A stretch of 7,896 nucleotides of DNA. Source: Methanospirillum hungatei (GTDB taxonomy: Archaea > Halobacteriota > Methanomicrobia > Methanomicrobiales > Methanospirillaceae). The first letter of the stretch is position 1, and each line of letters opens with the position of its first letter. The DNA lies in contig QKDV01000266.1 of NCBI GenBank assembly GCA_003251955.1, positions 1 through 7,896 of the forward strand. The letters run 5' to 3'. The translations under genes and the position numbers were made by a program. The notes beneath the pieces are model-generated. The model had not been told where the DNA came from. It did no database searches and was given only the letters and a program-made list of their open reading frames with translations. This document shows positions 1 through 5,775 of the stretch, piece after piece.

Positions 1-1510
1 ATGAGGGTGAACCACAGAGAGTTGTGATCTCCGCTTCAGTTCTCTTGGTCAGGACACTGATCTCACTCATGGAGAAGCCATACCTCTTGGCAAGCTTGAT
101 CTGTTCGTCTGTGCCACCGGTTGTGAGGACACGCTCAAGATCAATAATATTCCTGACCTTCTCAAGCCAGAAAGGAGTAATCTTGGTCAGGTCCACAACC
201 TCATCGAGTGAAAAGTCTTCCCTGAATGCATCAAAGAGCGTTGCAAACCTTTCATCTGTCGGCCGTGAGAGGATCATGCGAATCTCACCGTGATTGGTGT
301 GAAGATCAGCATCATTGTCAAGGGAGCGAAGAGCTTTCTTGAACGCTTCTTCTACACATCTGCCGATCGCCATCACTTCACCAGTGGATTTCATTGCAGT
401 TGTAAGGGTCCGATCAGCGGTCTTGAACTTGTCAAATGGCCACCGCGGAACCTTAACAACCACGTAATCAATAGATGGCTCAAACGATGCTGGAGTCTTT
501 CCTGTCACGGTGTTAAGGATCTCATCAAGCCTGAGACCAATTGCAATCTTGGCAGCGACACGTGCAATGGGATAACCGGTAGCTTTCGAAGCCAGGGCTG
601 AAGAGCGTGAAACCCGGGGGTTCACCTCGATGACACGGTACTCATTGTCCTGCTTGAAACCGAACTGAATATTGCATCCACCCTGCACATCGAGAGCTCG
701 GATGATCTTGAGGGCAGCATCACGAAGGACATTATACTCGTCATCGCGAAGGGTCAGAATAGGTGCAACAACTACGCTTTCCCCGGTATGGACCCCCATC
801 GGATCCACATTCTCCATCCCACAAATAGTGATGCAGGTGTCATTAGCATCCCTCATCACCTCGAACTCGACCTCTTTCCACCCGGCTACACTCTCTTCTA
901 TGAGAACCTGGTGAATCCTGGACTTTCCAAGTCCAAGCTCGGTGATCCTGCGAAGATCATCTTCATTGTATGCGATTCCCCCTCCCGCTCCACCAAGGGT
1001 GTATGCCGGTCTGATAATAGCAGGAAATCCTACAAGCTGGGCCGCCTCGTCAAGTTGAGAGAGGGAACTGACGATCATGGACTTTGGAACCGGTTCGCCT
1101 ATCCGCTGCATCAGGTTCCTGAACTTCTCACGATCTTCTCCTTCATAAATCGCCTTTAGTGGGGTTCCCAAAATGCGAACACCCTCAAGTGCACCCATCT
1201 CAGCAAGTTCGGCGGTAAGGTTGAGTCCGGTCTGACCACCCATCCCAGACAATATTCCATCAGGTTTCTCTTTTGCAATGATCTTTGCTATCACATCTGC
1301 CTGAAGCGGCTCAACATAGATGATGTCTGCAGTGTCAGGATCAGTCTGAATCGTTGCCGGGTTGCTGTTTACAAGTACAACCTCGACTCCTTCTTCACGA
1401 AGAGCACGACAGGCCTGTGAACCTGAAAAATCAAACTCGGCTGCCTGACCGATCTGGATCGGGCCTGATCCGATAAGGATCACCTTCTTGATCGACGGAT
1501 CTTTTGGCAT
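1..1510 (-). CDS. carB: Carbamoyl-phosphate synthase large subunit, N-terminal part (runs off left edge)
   Basis: CarB uses ammonia delivered from CarA, bicarbonate and two ATP to make carbamoyl phosphate for arginine and pyrimidine synthesis in the cytoplasm. I translated the minus strand by eye from the ATG at 1510-1508: about 503 residues stay open to the window edge, roughly half of the usual ~1070. The N-terminal pre-ATP-grasp signature [16 protein letters not shown] is at residues 15-30. The first ATP-grasp domain follows, with [14 protein letters not shown] near 165-178 and the metal/ATP-binding [13 protein letters not shown] near 294-306, where Glu295, Asn297 and Arg299 match the known ligand positions. 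The part after about residue 400 is the start of the helical oligomerisation domain. The second ATP-grasp half and the allosteric domain lie outside. The start overlaps the carA stop by one base (TGATG), so the two are translationally coupled. The gene is unsplit here, unlike the divided carB of some methanogens. Identity is very secure. Confidence 0.97.
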   Translation of the reverse strand, partial: MPKDPSIKKVILIGSGPIQIGQAAEFDFSGSQACRALREEGVEVVLVNSNPATIQTDPDTADIIYVEPLQADVIAKIIAKEKPDGILSGMGGQTGLNLTAELAEMGALEGVRILGTPLKAIYEGEDREKFRNLMQRIGEPVPKSMIVSSLSQLDEAAQLVGFPAIIRPAYTLGGAGGGIAYNEDDLRRITELGLGKSRIHQVLIEESVAGWKEVEFEVMRDANDTCITICGMENVDPMGVHTGESVVVAPILTLRDDEYNVLRDAALKIIRALDVQGGCNIQFGFKQDNEYRVIEVNPRVSRSSALASKATGYPIARVAAKIAIGLRLDEILNTVTGKTPASFEPSIDYVVVKVPRWPFDKFKTADRTLTTAMKSTGEVMAIGRCVEEAFKKALRSLDNDADLHTNHGEIRMILSRPTDERFATLFDAFREDFSLDEVVDLTKITPFWLEKVRNIIDLERVLTTGGTDEQIKLAKRYGFSMSEISVLTKRTEAEITTLCGSPS

Positions 1511-2565
1511 CAGATGAGCCTCCGCATCATCATATCAAAGTACATCTTCTCGGTATCATGAGGTCCTGCATGAGCCTCTGGGTGGAATTGAACACAGAAG
1601 AGTTCAAGGTACTCATCCTCAAATCCTTCGAGTGTTCCATCATTACAATTTGTGAATGTGACCTGACAACCTTCAGGAAGTGAATCTCCCATAACAACGA
1701 ATCCATGATTCTGTGATGAGATCGCAACCCGGCCATCTTTGTACCTGACCGGTTGGTTTGCCCCCCGGTGACCAAACTTCATCTTCTGTGTCTCCCCACC
1801 AAGAGCAAGTCCACAGATCTGGTTGCCCATGCAGATTCCAAACACAGGCAGTTGACCAGCCAGGTCTTTTACTGCATCAATTGCTCCTGTTGCCTGGACC
1901 GGATCTCCAGGGCCGTTACTGATAAAGAGTGCATCAGGCTTGCATGCAAGAATCTCATCAGGCTTGGTATCATGCGGAAAGATGTGAAGATCTGCATTCC
2001 GGCTGCTTAAACTATGCAGAATATTTTTCTTCACACCAAGATCGATCACTGCTACCTTAGGTCCGCTTCCCTTCAATTGCCAAGGCTCTTTACATGAGAC
2101 ATCAGGAATCAATGACTGCGTAGTGATGTCGGGTGCTGATCTGGCAAGTTTTACTGCCTCCTCCCCATCATCACTTCCAACAATAACTCCTGCCCTGACT
2201 GTTCCCTGCTCCCTGATGTTGATGGTCAGGTATCGTGTGTCAACACCAGTGATCCCGAGCAGACCTTCTTCCTCAAAAAACTGAGAGAGTGTAGTCCTGC
2301 CTGCCGGCTGCGTGCAGAGCTCGTGAACCACACACCCAGATGCCCATACGCGGGAGTTCTGAAAATTTTCCCTGTCAACTCCGTAATTTCCAATAAGAGG
2401 ATAGGTGAAGAGGAGGATCTGACCGTGATAACTGGGGTCGGTTAGCGCTTCCATATACCCTGTCATCTGCGTGCTGAAGACCAGCTCGCCAGTTGTCTCT
2501 CCCTCAACCCCGAATCCCTCGCCGATAAAGTATCGTCCGTCCTCTAATCCGAGCGCAGCCTTCAT
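1510..2565 (-). CDS. carA: Carbamoyl-phosphate synthase small (glutaminase) subunit
   Basis: CarA hydrolyses glutamine and channels the ammonia to CarB. The product has 351 residues, close to the usual 350-380. The N-terminal CPSase domain (about 1-130) starts [15 protein letters not shown], carries [22 protein letters not shown] (residues 25-46) and then [15 protein letters not shown] near 107-121. The class I glutamine amidotransferase domain starts near 169 ([13 protein letters not shown]). It has the oxyanion-loop region SNGPGDP (216-222), the nucleophile Cys245 in FGICMGNQ, the family motif [11 protein letters not shown] (263-273), SQNHGF (284-289), and His328 and Glu330 in [10 protein letters not shown], so the triad is complete. 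The residue two after the nucleophile is Asn instead of the commoner His (GICLGHQ). The ATG at 2565 is chosen because the conserved N terminus begins directly there; its ribosome site is weak. It is the first gene of a carA-carB operon. Confidence 0.97.
   Translation of the reverse strand: MKAALGLEDGRYFIGEGFGVEGETTGELVFSTQMTGYMEALTDPSYHGQILLFTYPLIGNYGVDRENFQNSRVWASGCVVHELCTQPAGRTTLSQFFEEEGLLGITGVDTRYLTINIREQGTVRAGVIVGSDDGEEAVKLARSAPDITTQSLIPDVSCKEPWQLKGSGPKVAVIDLGVKKNILHSLSSRNADLHIFPHDTKPDEILACKPDALFISNGPGDPVQATGAIDAVKDLAGQLPVFGICMGNQICGLALGGETQKMKFGHRGANQPVRYKDGRVAISSQNHGFVVMGDSLPEGCQVTFTNCNDGTLEGFEDEYLELFCVQFHPEAHAGPHDTEKMYFDMMMRRLI
1511..1523 (-). promoter_or_regulatory. Ribosome binding site of carB inside the carA 3' end
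   Basis: On the minus strand GGAGG (1523-1519) sits 8 bases before the carB ATG at 1510. It is a perfect Shine-Dalgarno core at ideal spacing, inside the last codons of carA. It fixes the carB start and shows that this organism uses GGAGG-type leader sites for internal cistrons. Confidence 0.85.
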
Positions 2566-2617
2566 GGTGTAAGTCCCATATCAGTGAGCATGAAAACGTA
2601 ATAACGATACCTTCTAG

Positions 2618-2625
2618 AAATATTT
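2618..2625 (-). promoter_or_regulatory. Possible TATA box for carAB
   Basis: An AT-only stretch reading AAAATATT on the minus strand lies about 53 bases upstream of the carA ATG. With the usual archaeal spacing of about 25 bases, transcription would start near 2595 and leave a leader of about 30 bases. No convincing BRE or operator was found. This is a positional inference only. Confidence 0.3.
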
Positions 2626-2672
2626 TGGAGTCAATTATCCATGACCAGTGAATAATACTGATCGATCCAGAG

Positions 2673-2678
2673 TATAAG
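2673..2678 (+). promoter_or_regulatory. Possible TATA box for pdaD
   Basis: TATAAG occurs within an A-rich stretch about 65 bases before the preferred pdaD start. An archaeal start site about 25 bases downstream would fall near 2700, just where a 12-base tandem repeat begins. The leader would be about 40 bases and contain GGCGGT (2725-2730) as a ribosome site. This is inferred from spacing and base composition. Confidence 0.35.
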
Positions 2679-2699
2679 AATAGTCTGCTCTAGACAATT

Positions 2700-2723
2700 A
2701 TCTTAAGAACAATCTTAAAAACA
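2700..2723 (+). repeat. 12-base tandem direct repeat upstream of pdaD
   Basis: ATCTTAAGAACA (2700-2711) is followed without a gap by ATCTTAAAAACA (2712-2723), matching at 11 of 12 positions. The pair lies between the possible TATA box and the ribosome site of pdaD. The first copy also contains the palindrome TCTTAAGA (2701-2708). The repeat is seen directly; a role as an operator or leader element is a guess. Confidence 0.6.
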
Positions 2724-2741
2724 CGGCGGTTGAATCATGAG

Positions 2742-3293
2742 ATGATGAGTGTTCCAAGAAAAGTCTTTTTTACCCGTGGTGTTGGCATTCACAAAGACCG
2801 GCTGGCGTCCTTCGAAGCTGCACTTCGAGCCGCGGGTATCGAGATGTTCAACCTCGTCTATGTATCATCAATATTTCCCCCAAAGTGTACTGAAGTAACC
2901 CGGGTTGAAGGACTGCGCAGCCTGAATCCCGGTGAGATTGTATATGTGGTCATGGCACGAACAGACACCAATGAACCAAACCGCCTTGTCAGTGCAGCCG
3001 TGGGACTGGCCCTGCCAAAAGAGCAGGATCATTACGGGTATCTTTCTGAACACCACACATTTGGAGAGACTGAAACCCAGGCAGGGGAGTATGCAGAAGA
3101 TCTTGCAGCAACAATGCTTGCAACCACACTGGGAATCGAGTTTGATCCAGACACCGCATGGCAGGAGCGAGAACAGATCTATAAGGCAAGTGGGAAGATC
3201 ATTGAAACTTCTAATATCTGTCAGTCTGCAAAAGGCGATGTTTCAGGAAAGTGGACGACAGTAATCGCTGCAGCTGTATTTATTATGGAATAA
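2742..3293 (+). CDS. pdaD: Pyruvoyl-dependent arginine decarboxylase
   Basis: PdaD decarboxylates arginine to agmatine, the first step of archaeal polyamine synthesis. The proenzyme cuts itself between two serines, and the second becomes the pyruvoyl group. Numbered from the ATG at 2742, the product has 183 residues (Methanocaldococcus jannaschii enzyme about 165). The cleavage motif YVSSIFPPK puts the cut at Ser42-Ser43, giving a beta chain of about 42 and an alpha chain of about 141 residues. Further family features are [15 protein letters not shown] before the cut, [16 protein letters not shown] with Glu103 matching the proposed proton donor, and the C-terminal [13 protein letters not shown]. 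An upstream in-frame TTG at 2730 would add four residues, but it overlaps the GGCGGT ribosome-site candidate (2725-2730); the ATG at 2742 or 2745 sits better behind it. The gene is divergent from carAB and apparently monocistronic. The family also includes close relatives of other specificity, but arginine decarboxylase is the best call in a methanogen. Confidence 0.93.
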   Translation: MMSVPRKVFFTRGVGIHKDRLASFEAALRAAGIEMFNLVYVSSIFPPKCTEVTRVEGLRSLNPGEIVYVVMARTDTNEPNRLVSAAVGLALPKEQDHYGYLSEHHTFGETETQAGEYAEDLAATMLATTLGIEFDPDTAWQEREQIYKASGKIIETSNICQSAKGDVSGKWTTVIAAAVFIME

Positions 3294-3335
3294 TCCATTA
3301 TTGGACCGTTATCAACAGAAAGAAGATAATTACGC

Positions 3336-3346
3336 AATATATTTAA
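3336..3346 (+). promoter_or_regulatory. Probable TATA box for the TPR-CheC gene
   Basis: AATATATTTAA is the best archaeal TATA-like sequence in the window. It lies about 90 bases before the start codon, so transcription would begin near 3365-3370 with a leader of about 65 bases. It stands in the 140-base gap between pdaD and the TPR-CheC gene, indicating that the latter has its own transcript. A weaker TATAAC at 3383 is an alternative with a shorter leader. Confidence 0.45.
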
Positions 3347-3378
3347 TCTATACACCGAATAGTTCTACTATCAGGGTT

Positions 3379-3399
3379 CTGGTATAACAGGGATACCTG
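3379..3399 (+). repeat. Small inverted repeat in the leader of the TPR-CheC gene
   Basis: GGTAT (3381-3385) and ATACC (3393-3397) form an inverted repeat around a 7-base spacer, extendable outwards to C/G with one mismatch. CAGGG also occurs twice, 16 bases apart (3372 and 3388). The element lies just after the predicted transcription start, a place where a repressor operator or leader hairpin could sit. The short arms may also be chance. Confidence 0.3.
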
Positions 3400-3433
3400 G
3401 ATGAATTAGCTAGTGATGGGGTATTGAGCGATT

Positions 3434-5179
3434 ATGGACACCGCTAATAGGCGTGAATTGAAAAATCTTCTCAGGCGGGGGGAGGATGCTCTTCTTAGAC
3501 ATGACTATGAGCGTGCATCAACATATTTCAGGCGGGCATACACAACAGATCCGGGAAATATTACCGCAATAACAAACTTGGGATATGTATATGCTAAAAT
3601 GGGAAGATTTTCCCACGCTCAGAAATGTTTTATCACAGCGCTGGATATCGATCCTGACAACCCGATTGCAAGAAAAAACCTGAGCCTGCTGATGAGCCCG
3701 GAGGAAGAGAGACGGATGCCAACATCTGCACGGGTTCGAGGAGGGCAGGCAGAAGAACTCTTTTTGAGGTACCTTGAATGGGGTAATCTGCAGATGAATC
3801 AGGGGAATCATTATGCTGCAATCCAGTATTTCAAACAGGCAAGCAGAATTCATCCGGACTTTATAGAGCCACATCTGAAAATAGGGCTCAGTTATGAAGA
3901 ACTCAAAGAGTGGGCAGCTGCTACGGGTGCCTTTACTGACGCCCTTGATATCTTTCCTAAAGATCCGGTTGCACTTGAGCATCTTGACCGTTGTAGGGGA
4001 ATGACAGTAGATGATCTGAATCAAGGGTATGAGGAGGTTCCAGTTGTATCTCCAGTCAGGGCACCTGATGACCTGAAGCAGAAAACTGAAGAACATCAAC
4101 AGCCGCCAGCTCAGAGACCTGAAACAGATGTTATAGTAAACACTCTGGAACCTACTCCCTCCAAGGAGAAGGGAGCAACACCTGAAAAACCAAAGTCTGA
4201 AGATGAAGTGATCAGTTCAATTCTGGACAAGTACAGTGATCTTATGAGTTCGGGAAAACCTTCAGATAAAGAACAGAACATCGAGACTATCGATAAGATG
4301 CCTGAAAAGGAAGAACCAAAAACTCAAGAACCACAGATCACGCCGGCTGCATCAGGCCAGTCACCGGCCAGTAGTGATGATATTGTCAATAGCATTTTAA
4401 TGCAGTACCAGGATGATATTACTGATGAAGGGCAGACTGCCTCACCCGCTCCTGAACCATCATCTTCAGAGCAGGATCAGGTACCACATACCGGCAGTGC
4501 ACCATTAAGTGGAGAGAAGAAAGAAATGAACACTGCACAACCCGGGATAAGAGTCGATCTTAATGATAACCAGAAAGATGCACTGCGGGAATTAGGAAAT
4601 ATTGGAGCATCTCATGCAGCGACAACACTCTCCACCATGCTCAATACGCCTATCATGTTGAATGTCCCTGAGATCAACATCACAGATTTCGAACATATCA
4701 ATGCTGAAATCGCTCAGGAAAATTCTGCCATGGGGATATTTACCATGGAGGGGCAGATGGCCAAGGCAGGGTATGTTATTCTGCATGTTCCCAGAGAATC
4801 AGTAGTTCTTATGACCAGCATTATGCTGGGTATGCCTGCTGATCCTGGACGTGAGCTGAATGAAATGGATGAGAGTGCCATCACAGAGATCGGAAATATC
4901 ATGGTATCAGCATTTCTGGATGGGACTGCAGAACTGCTTGGGATCATTATGCTCCCATCTCCCCCACGAACAATATTTGACCTTCCAAAAAATGTCTTCG
5001 ACCTGATCATCAAGGAGAGCAATATACTGTATGATAATGTTGTTTTCTTCAGAACCGAACTGATATGTGATGAGCATGAACTCAATCTTAACATCTTCAT
5101 GCTTCCAAACCCCCCAGTTCTTCAGGAGATAGTGCGGATGCTCGAGAAGATCATCGAAGACTCAGCTCAGGGACAATAA
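3434..5179 (+). CDS. TPR-repeat protein fused to a CheC-type CheY-P phosphatase
   Basis: The protein has 581 residues in three parts. Residues 9-185 form about four TPR helix pairs, with consensus-like segments such as ITNLGYVYAKMGRFSHAQKC (46-65) and LDIDPDNP. Residues 190-370 are a low-complexity linker rich in Pro, Glu, Ser, Gln and Lys, presumably disordered, with a short motif repeated two to three times. Residues 378-575 are a complete CheC/FliY domain with both phosphatase sites in the family pattern [DS]-x3-E-x2-N-x22-P: Asp382, Glu386, Asn389, Pro412 and Ser481, Glu485, Asn488, Pro511. It should therefore dephosphorylate CheY-P, while the TPRs probably anchor it to a partner. There is no signal peptide or membrane segment, so it is cytoplasmic. 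The ATG at 3434 begins the first TPR helix; its ribosome site is weak. The gene converges on cheD-cheA but has its own promoter. The CheC assignment is secure; the role of the fusion is inferred. Confidence 0.92.
   Translation: MDTANRRELKNLLRRGEDALLRHDYERASTYFRRAYTTDPGNITAITNLGYVYAKMGRFSHAQKCFITALDIDPDNPIARKNLSLLMSPEEERRMPTSARVRGGQAEELFLRYLEWGNLQMNQGNHYAAIQYFKQASRIHPDFIEPHLKIGLSYEELKEWAAATGAFTDALDIFPKDPVALEHLDRCRGMTVDDLNQGYEEVPVVSPVRAPDDLKQKTEEHQQPPAQRPETDVIVNTLEPTPSKEKGATPEKPKSEDEVISSILDKYSDLMSSGKPSDKEQNIETIDKMPEKEEPKTQEPQITPAASGQSPASSDDIVNSILMQYQDDITDEGQTASPAPEPSSSEQDQVPHTGSAPLSGEKKEMNTAQPGIRVDLNDNQKDALRELGNIGASHAATTLSTMLNTPIMLNVPEINITDFEHINAEIAQENSAMGIFTMEGQMAKAGYVILHVPRESVVLMTSIMLGMPADPGRELNEMDESAITEIGNIMVSAFLDGTAELLGIIMLPSPPRTIFDLPKNVFDLIIKESNILYDNVVFFRTELICDEHELNLNIFMLPNPPVLQEIVRMLEKIIEDSAQGQ
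4121..4414 (+). repeat. Short peptide motif repeated in the linker of the TPR-CheC protein
   Basis: The otherwise low-complexity linker carries SEDEVISSILDKYSD (residues 255-269, bases 4196-4240) and SSDDIVNSILMQYQD (313-327, bases 4370-4414). They share S-x-D-[ED]-[VI]-[VI]-x-S-I-L-x-x-Y-x-D. A weaker third copy is ETDVIVNTLE (230-239, bases 4121-4150). Hydrophobic residues spaced as on one helix face suggest short binding helices within disordered sequence. The pattern resembles the CheY-binding peptide of bacterial FliM/FliY (SQDEIDALL type), but that link is inference. Confidence 0.6.
4511..4528 (+). promoter_or_regulatory. Candidate internal ribosome site and start for a free CheC domain
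   Basis: GGAGAG (4511-4516) lies 9 bases before an in-frame ATG (4526-4528, Met365), directly at the end of the linker and ahead of the CheC domain. Starting here would give a 217-residue stand-alone CheC, a normal length for the family. The surrounding codons for Glu and Lys are purine-rich, so a chance match is quite possible. Confidence 0.3.
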
Positions 5180-5193
5180 AAATCGATTATTTT

Positions 5194-5201
5194 AAAAAAA
5201 A
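5194..5201 (-). terminator. Oligo-T tract ending the cheA-cheD transcript
   Basis: Eight consecutive T on the minus strand, about 50 bases after the cheD stop, within a longer AT-rich stretch. Archaeal RNA polymerase commonly terminates at such T runs. It lies beyond the intergenic hairpin as seen from cheD. Confidence 0.5.
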
Positions 5202-5223
5202 TTTCAGCGGTTTGTCCTAGGGC

Positions 5224-5244
5224 CCCCGATGGGCACCATTGGGG
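5224..5244 (+). terminator. Hairpin between the converging chemotaxis genes
   Basis: CCCCGATGG (5224-5232), loop GCA, then CCATTGGGG (5236-5244) give a 9-pair stem with one G-U pair in the plus-strand RNA, followed by TTT. In the minus-strand RNA the G-U pair becomes an A-C mismatch, so the structure favours the plus strand, 44 bases after the TPR-CheC stop. It sits only 8 bases after the cheD stop, so it may also protect or end that transcript. Confidence 0.55.
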
Positions 5245-5252
5245 TTTGAAAA

Positions 5253-5756
5253 TTATATCTCTCGGGTGGCACCATCAGCCTGACGAATAACGAGGCGCCC
5301 CCCCTCTTTTGGAAAATAAGTTATTGTACGTCCAACAGTTCCACCAATATCCTCTCTGATGATCTGTATCGAGTTTGCCTTGAGCAGTTCACGAAGGGCA
5401 TCGACATTCCGCTCACCGATGTTGAGATTACCGGAAAAATTCTGAAACATCGACGCACCACCAGCCAGTTTTGCCTTCAGTGAAGAGGATTTTGAACCCT
5501 TTATTGCAAGATTCTGAAGAAGAATCGTAATCGCAGTATCAGCGTACTTACCCTCACGCTCTCCAGGTTTTCCACTCGACTTAGGAAGCATGACATGGGC
5601 AAGCCCACCAATCTTCTTCTCCTCATCGTGGAGGATCAGCCCTACACATGACCCAAGGCCGATAGAAGTCATCACTGAACTACCTACCGACCACTCACCA
5701 ATGCCAATGATGACCAGATCTTTCTGATCCCGTGTTAATACCGGTGGAGCCGTCAT
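5253..5756 (-). CDS. cheD: Chemoreceptor glutamine deamidase CheD
   Basis: CheD deamidates glutamines in the signalling domain of methyl-accepting receptors, which changes CheA activity; in well-studied systems it also binds CheC and enhances its phosphatase activity. The product has 167 residues, typical for the family. The active-site motif [11 protein letters not shown] gives the nucleophile Cys37, and GLAHVMLP gives His54, the same 17-residue separation as Cys27/His44 in Thermotoga maritima CheD. The position matching Thr21 there is Ser31 here, which keeps a hydroxyl. KLAGGASMF (94-102) and NIGERNV (111-117) are further family motifs, and GGTVGRTI (137-144) precedes the C-terminal strands. 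The ATG at 5756 follows the cheA stop by 19 bases, with only a weak AGGTT ribosome site, so the gene is the downstream member of a cheA-cheD operon. Its likely partners are the two CheC domains of the neighbouring genes. Confidence 0.95.
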   Translation of the reverse strand: MTAPPVLTRDQKDLVIIGIGEWSVGSSVMTSIGLGSCVGLILHDEEKKIGGLAHVMLPKSSGKPGEREGKYADTAITILLQNLAIKGSKSSSLKAKLAGGASMFQNFSGNLNIGERNVDALRELLKANSIQIIREDIGGTVGRTITYFPKEGGRLVIRQADGATREI

Positions 5757-5775
5757 GCTACAACCTGAATTGGGT

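Noticed and set aside
24..1159. Several plus-strand open frames of 80-123 codons at the left edge.
   Set aside because: They lie opposite carB, whose minus-strand translation is continuous and full of family motifs. The plus-strand frames have no recognisable domains or plausible ribosome sites.
2730..2741. TTG at 2730 as the start of pdaD.
   Set aside because: It overlaps the best ribosome-site candidate, while two ATG codons follow at 2742 and 2745 with better spacing and without loss of conserved sequence.
3518..4099. A 193-codon minus-strand open frame.
   Set aside because: It is antisense to the TPR region of the TPR-CheC gene; its protein is of random composition, rich in Cys and Ser, without domains.
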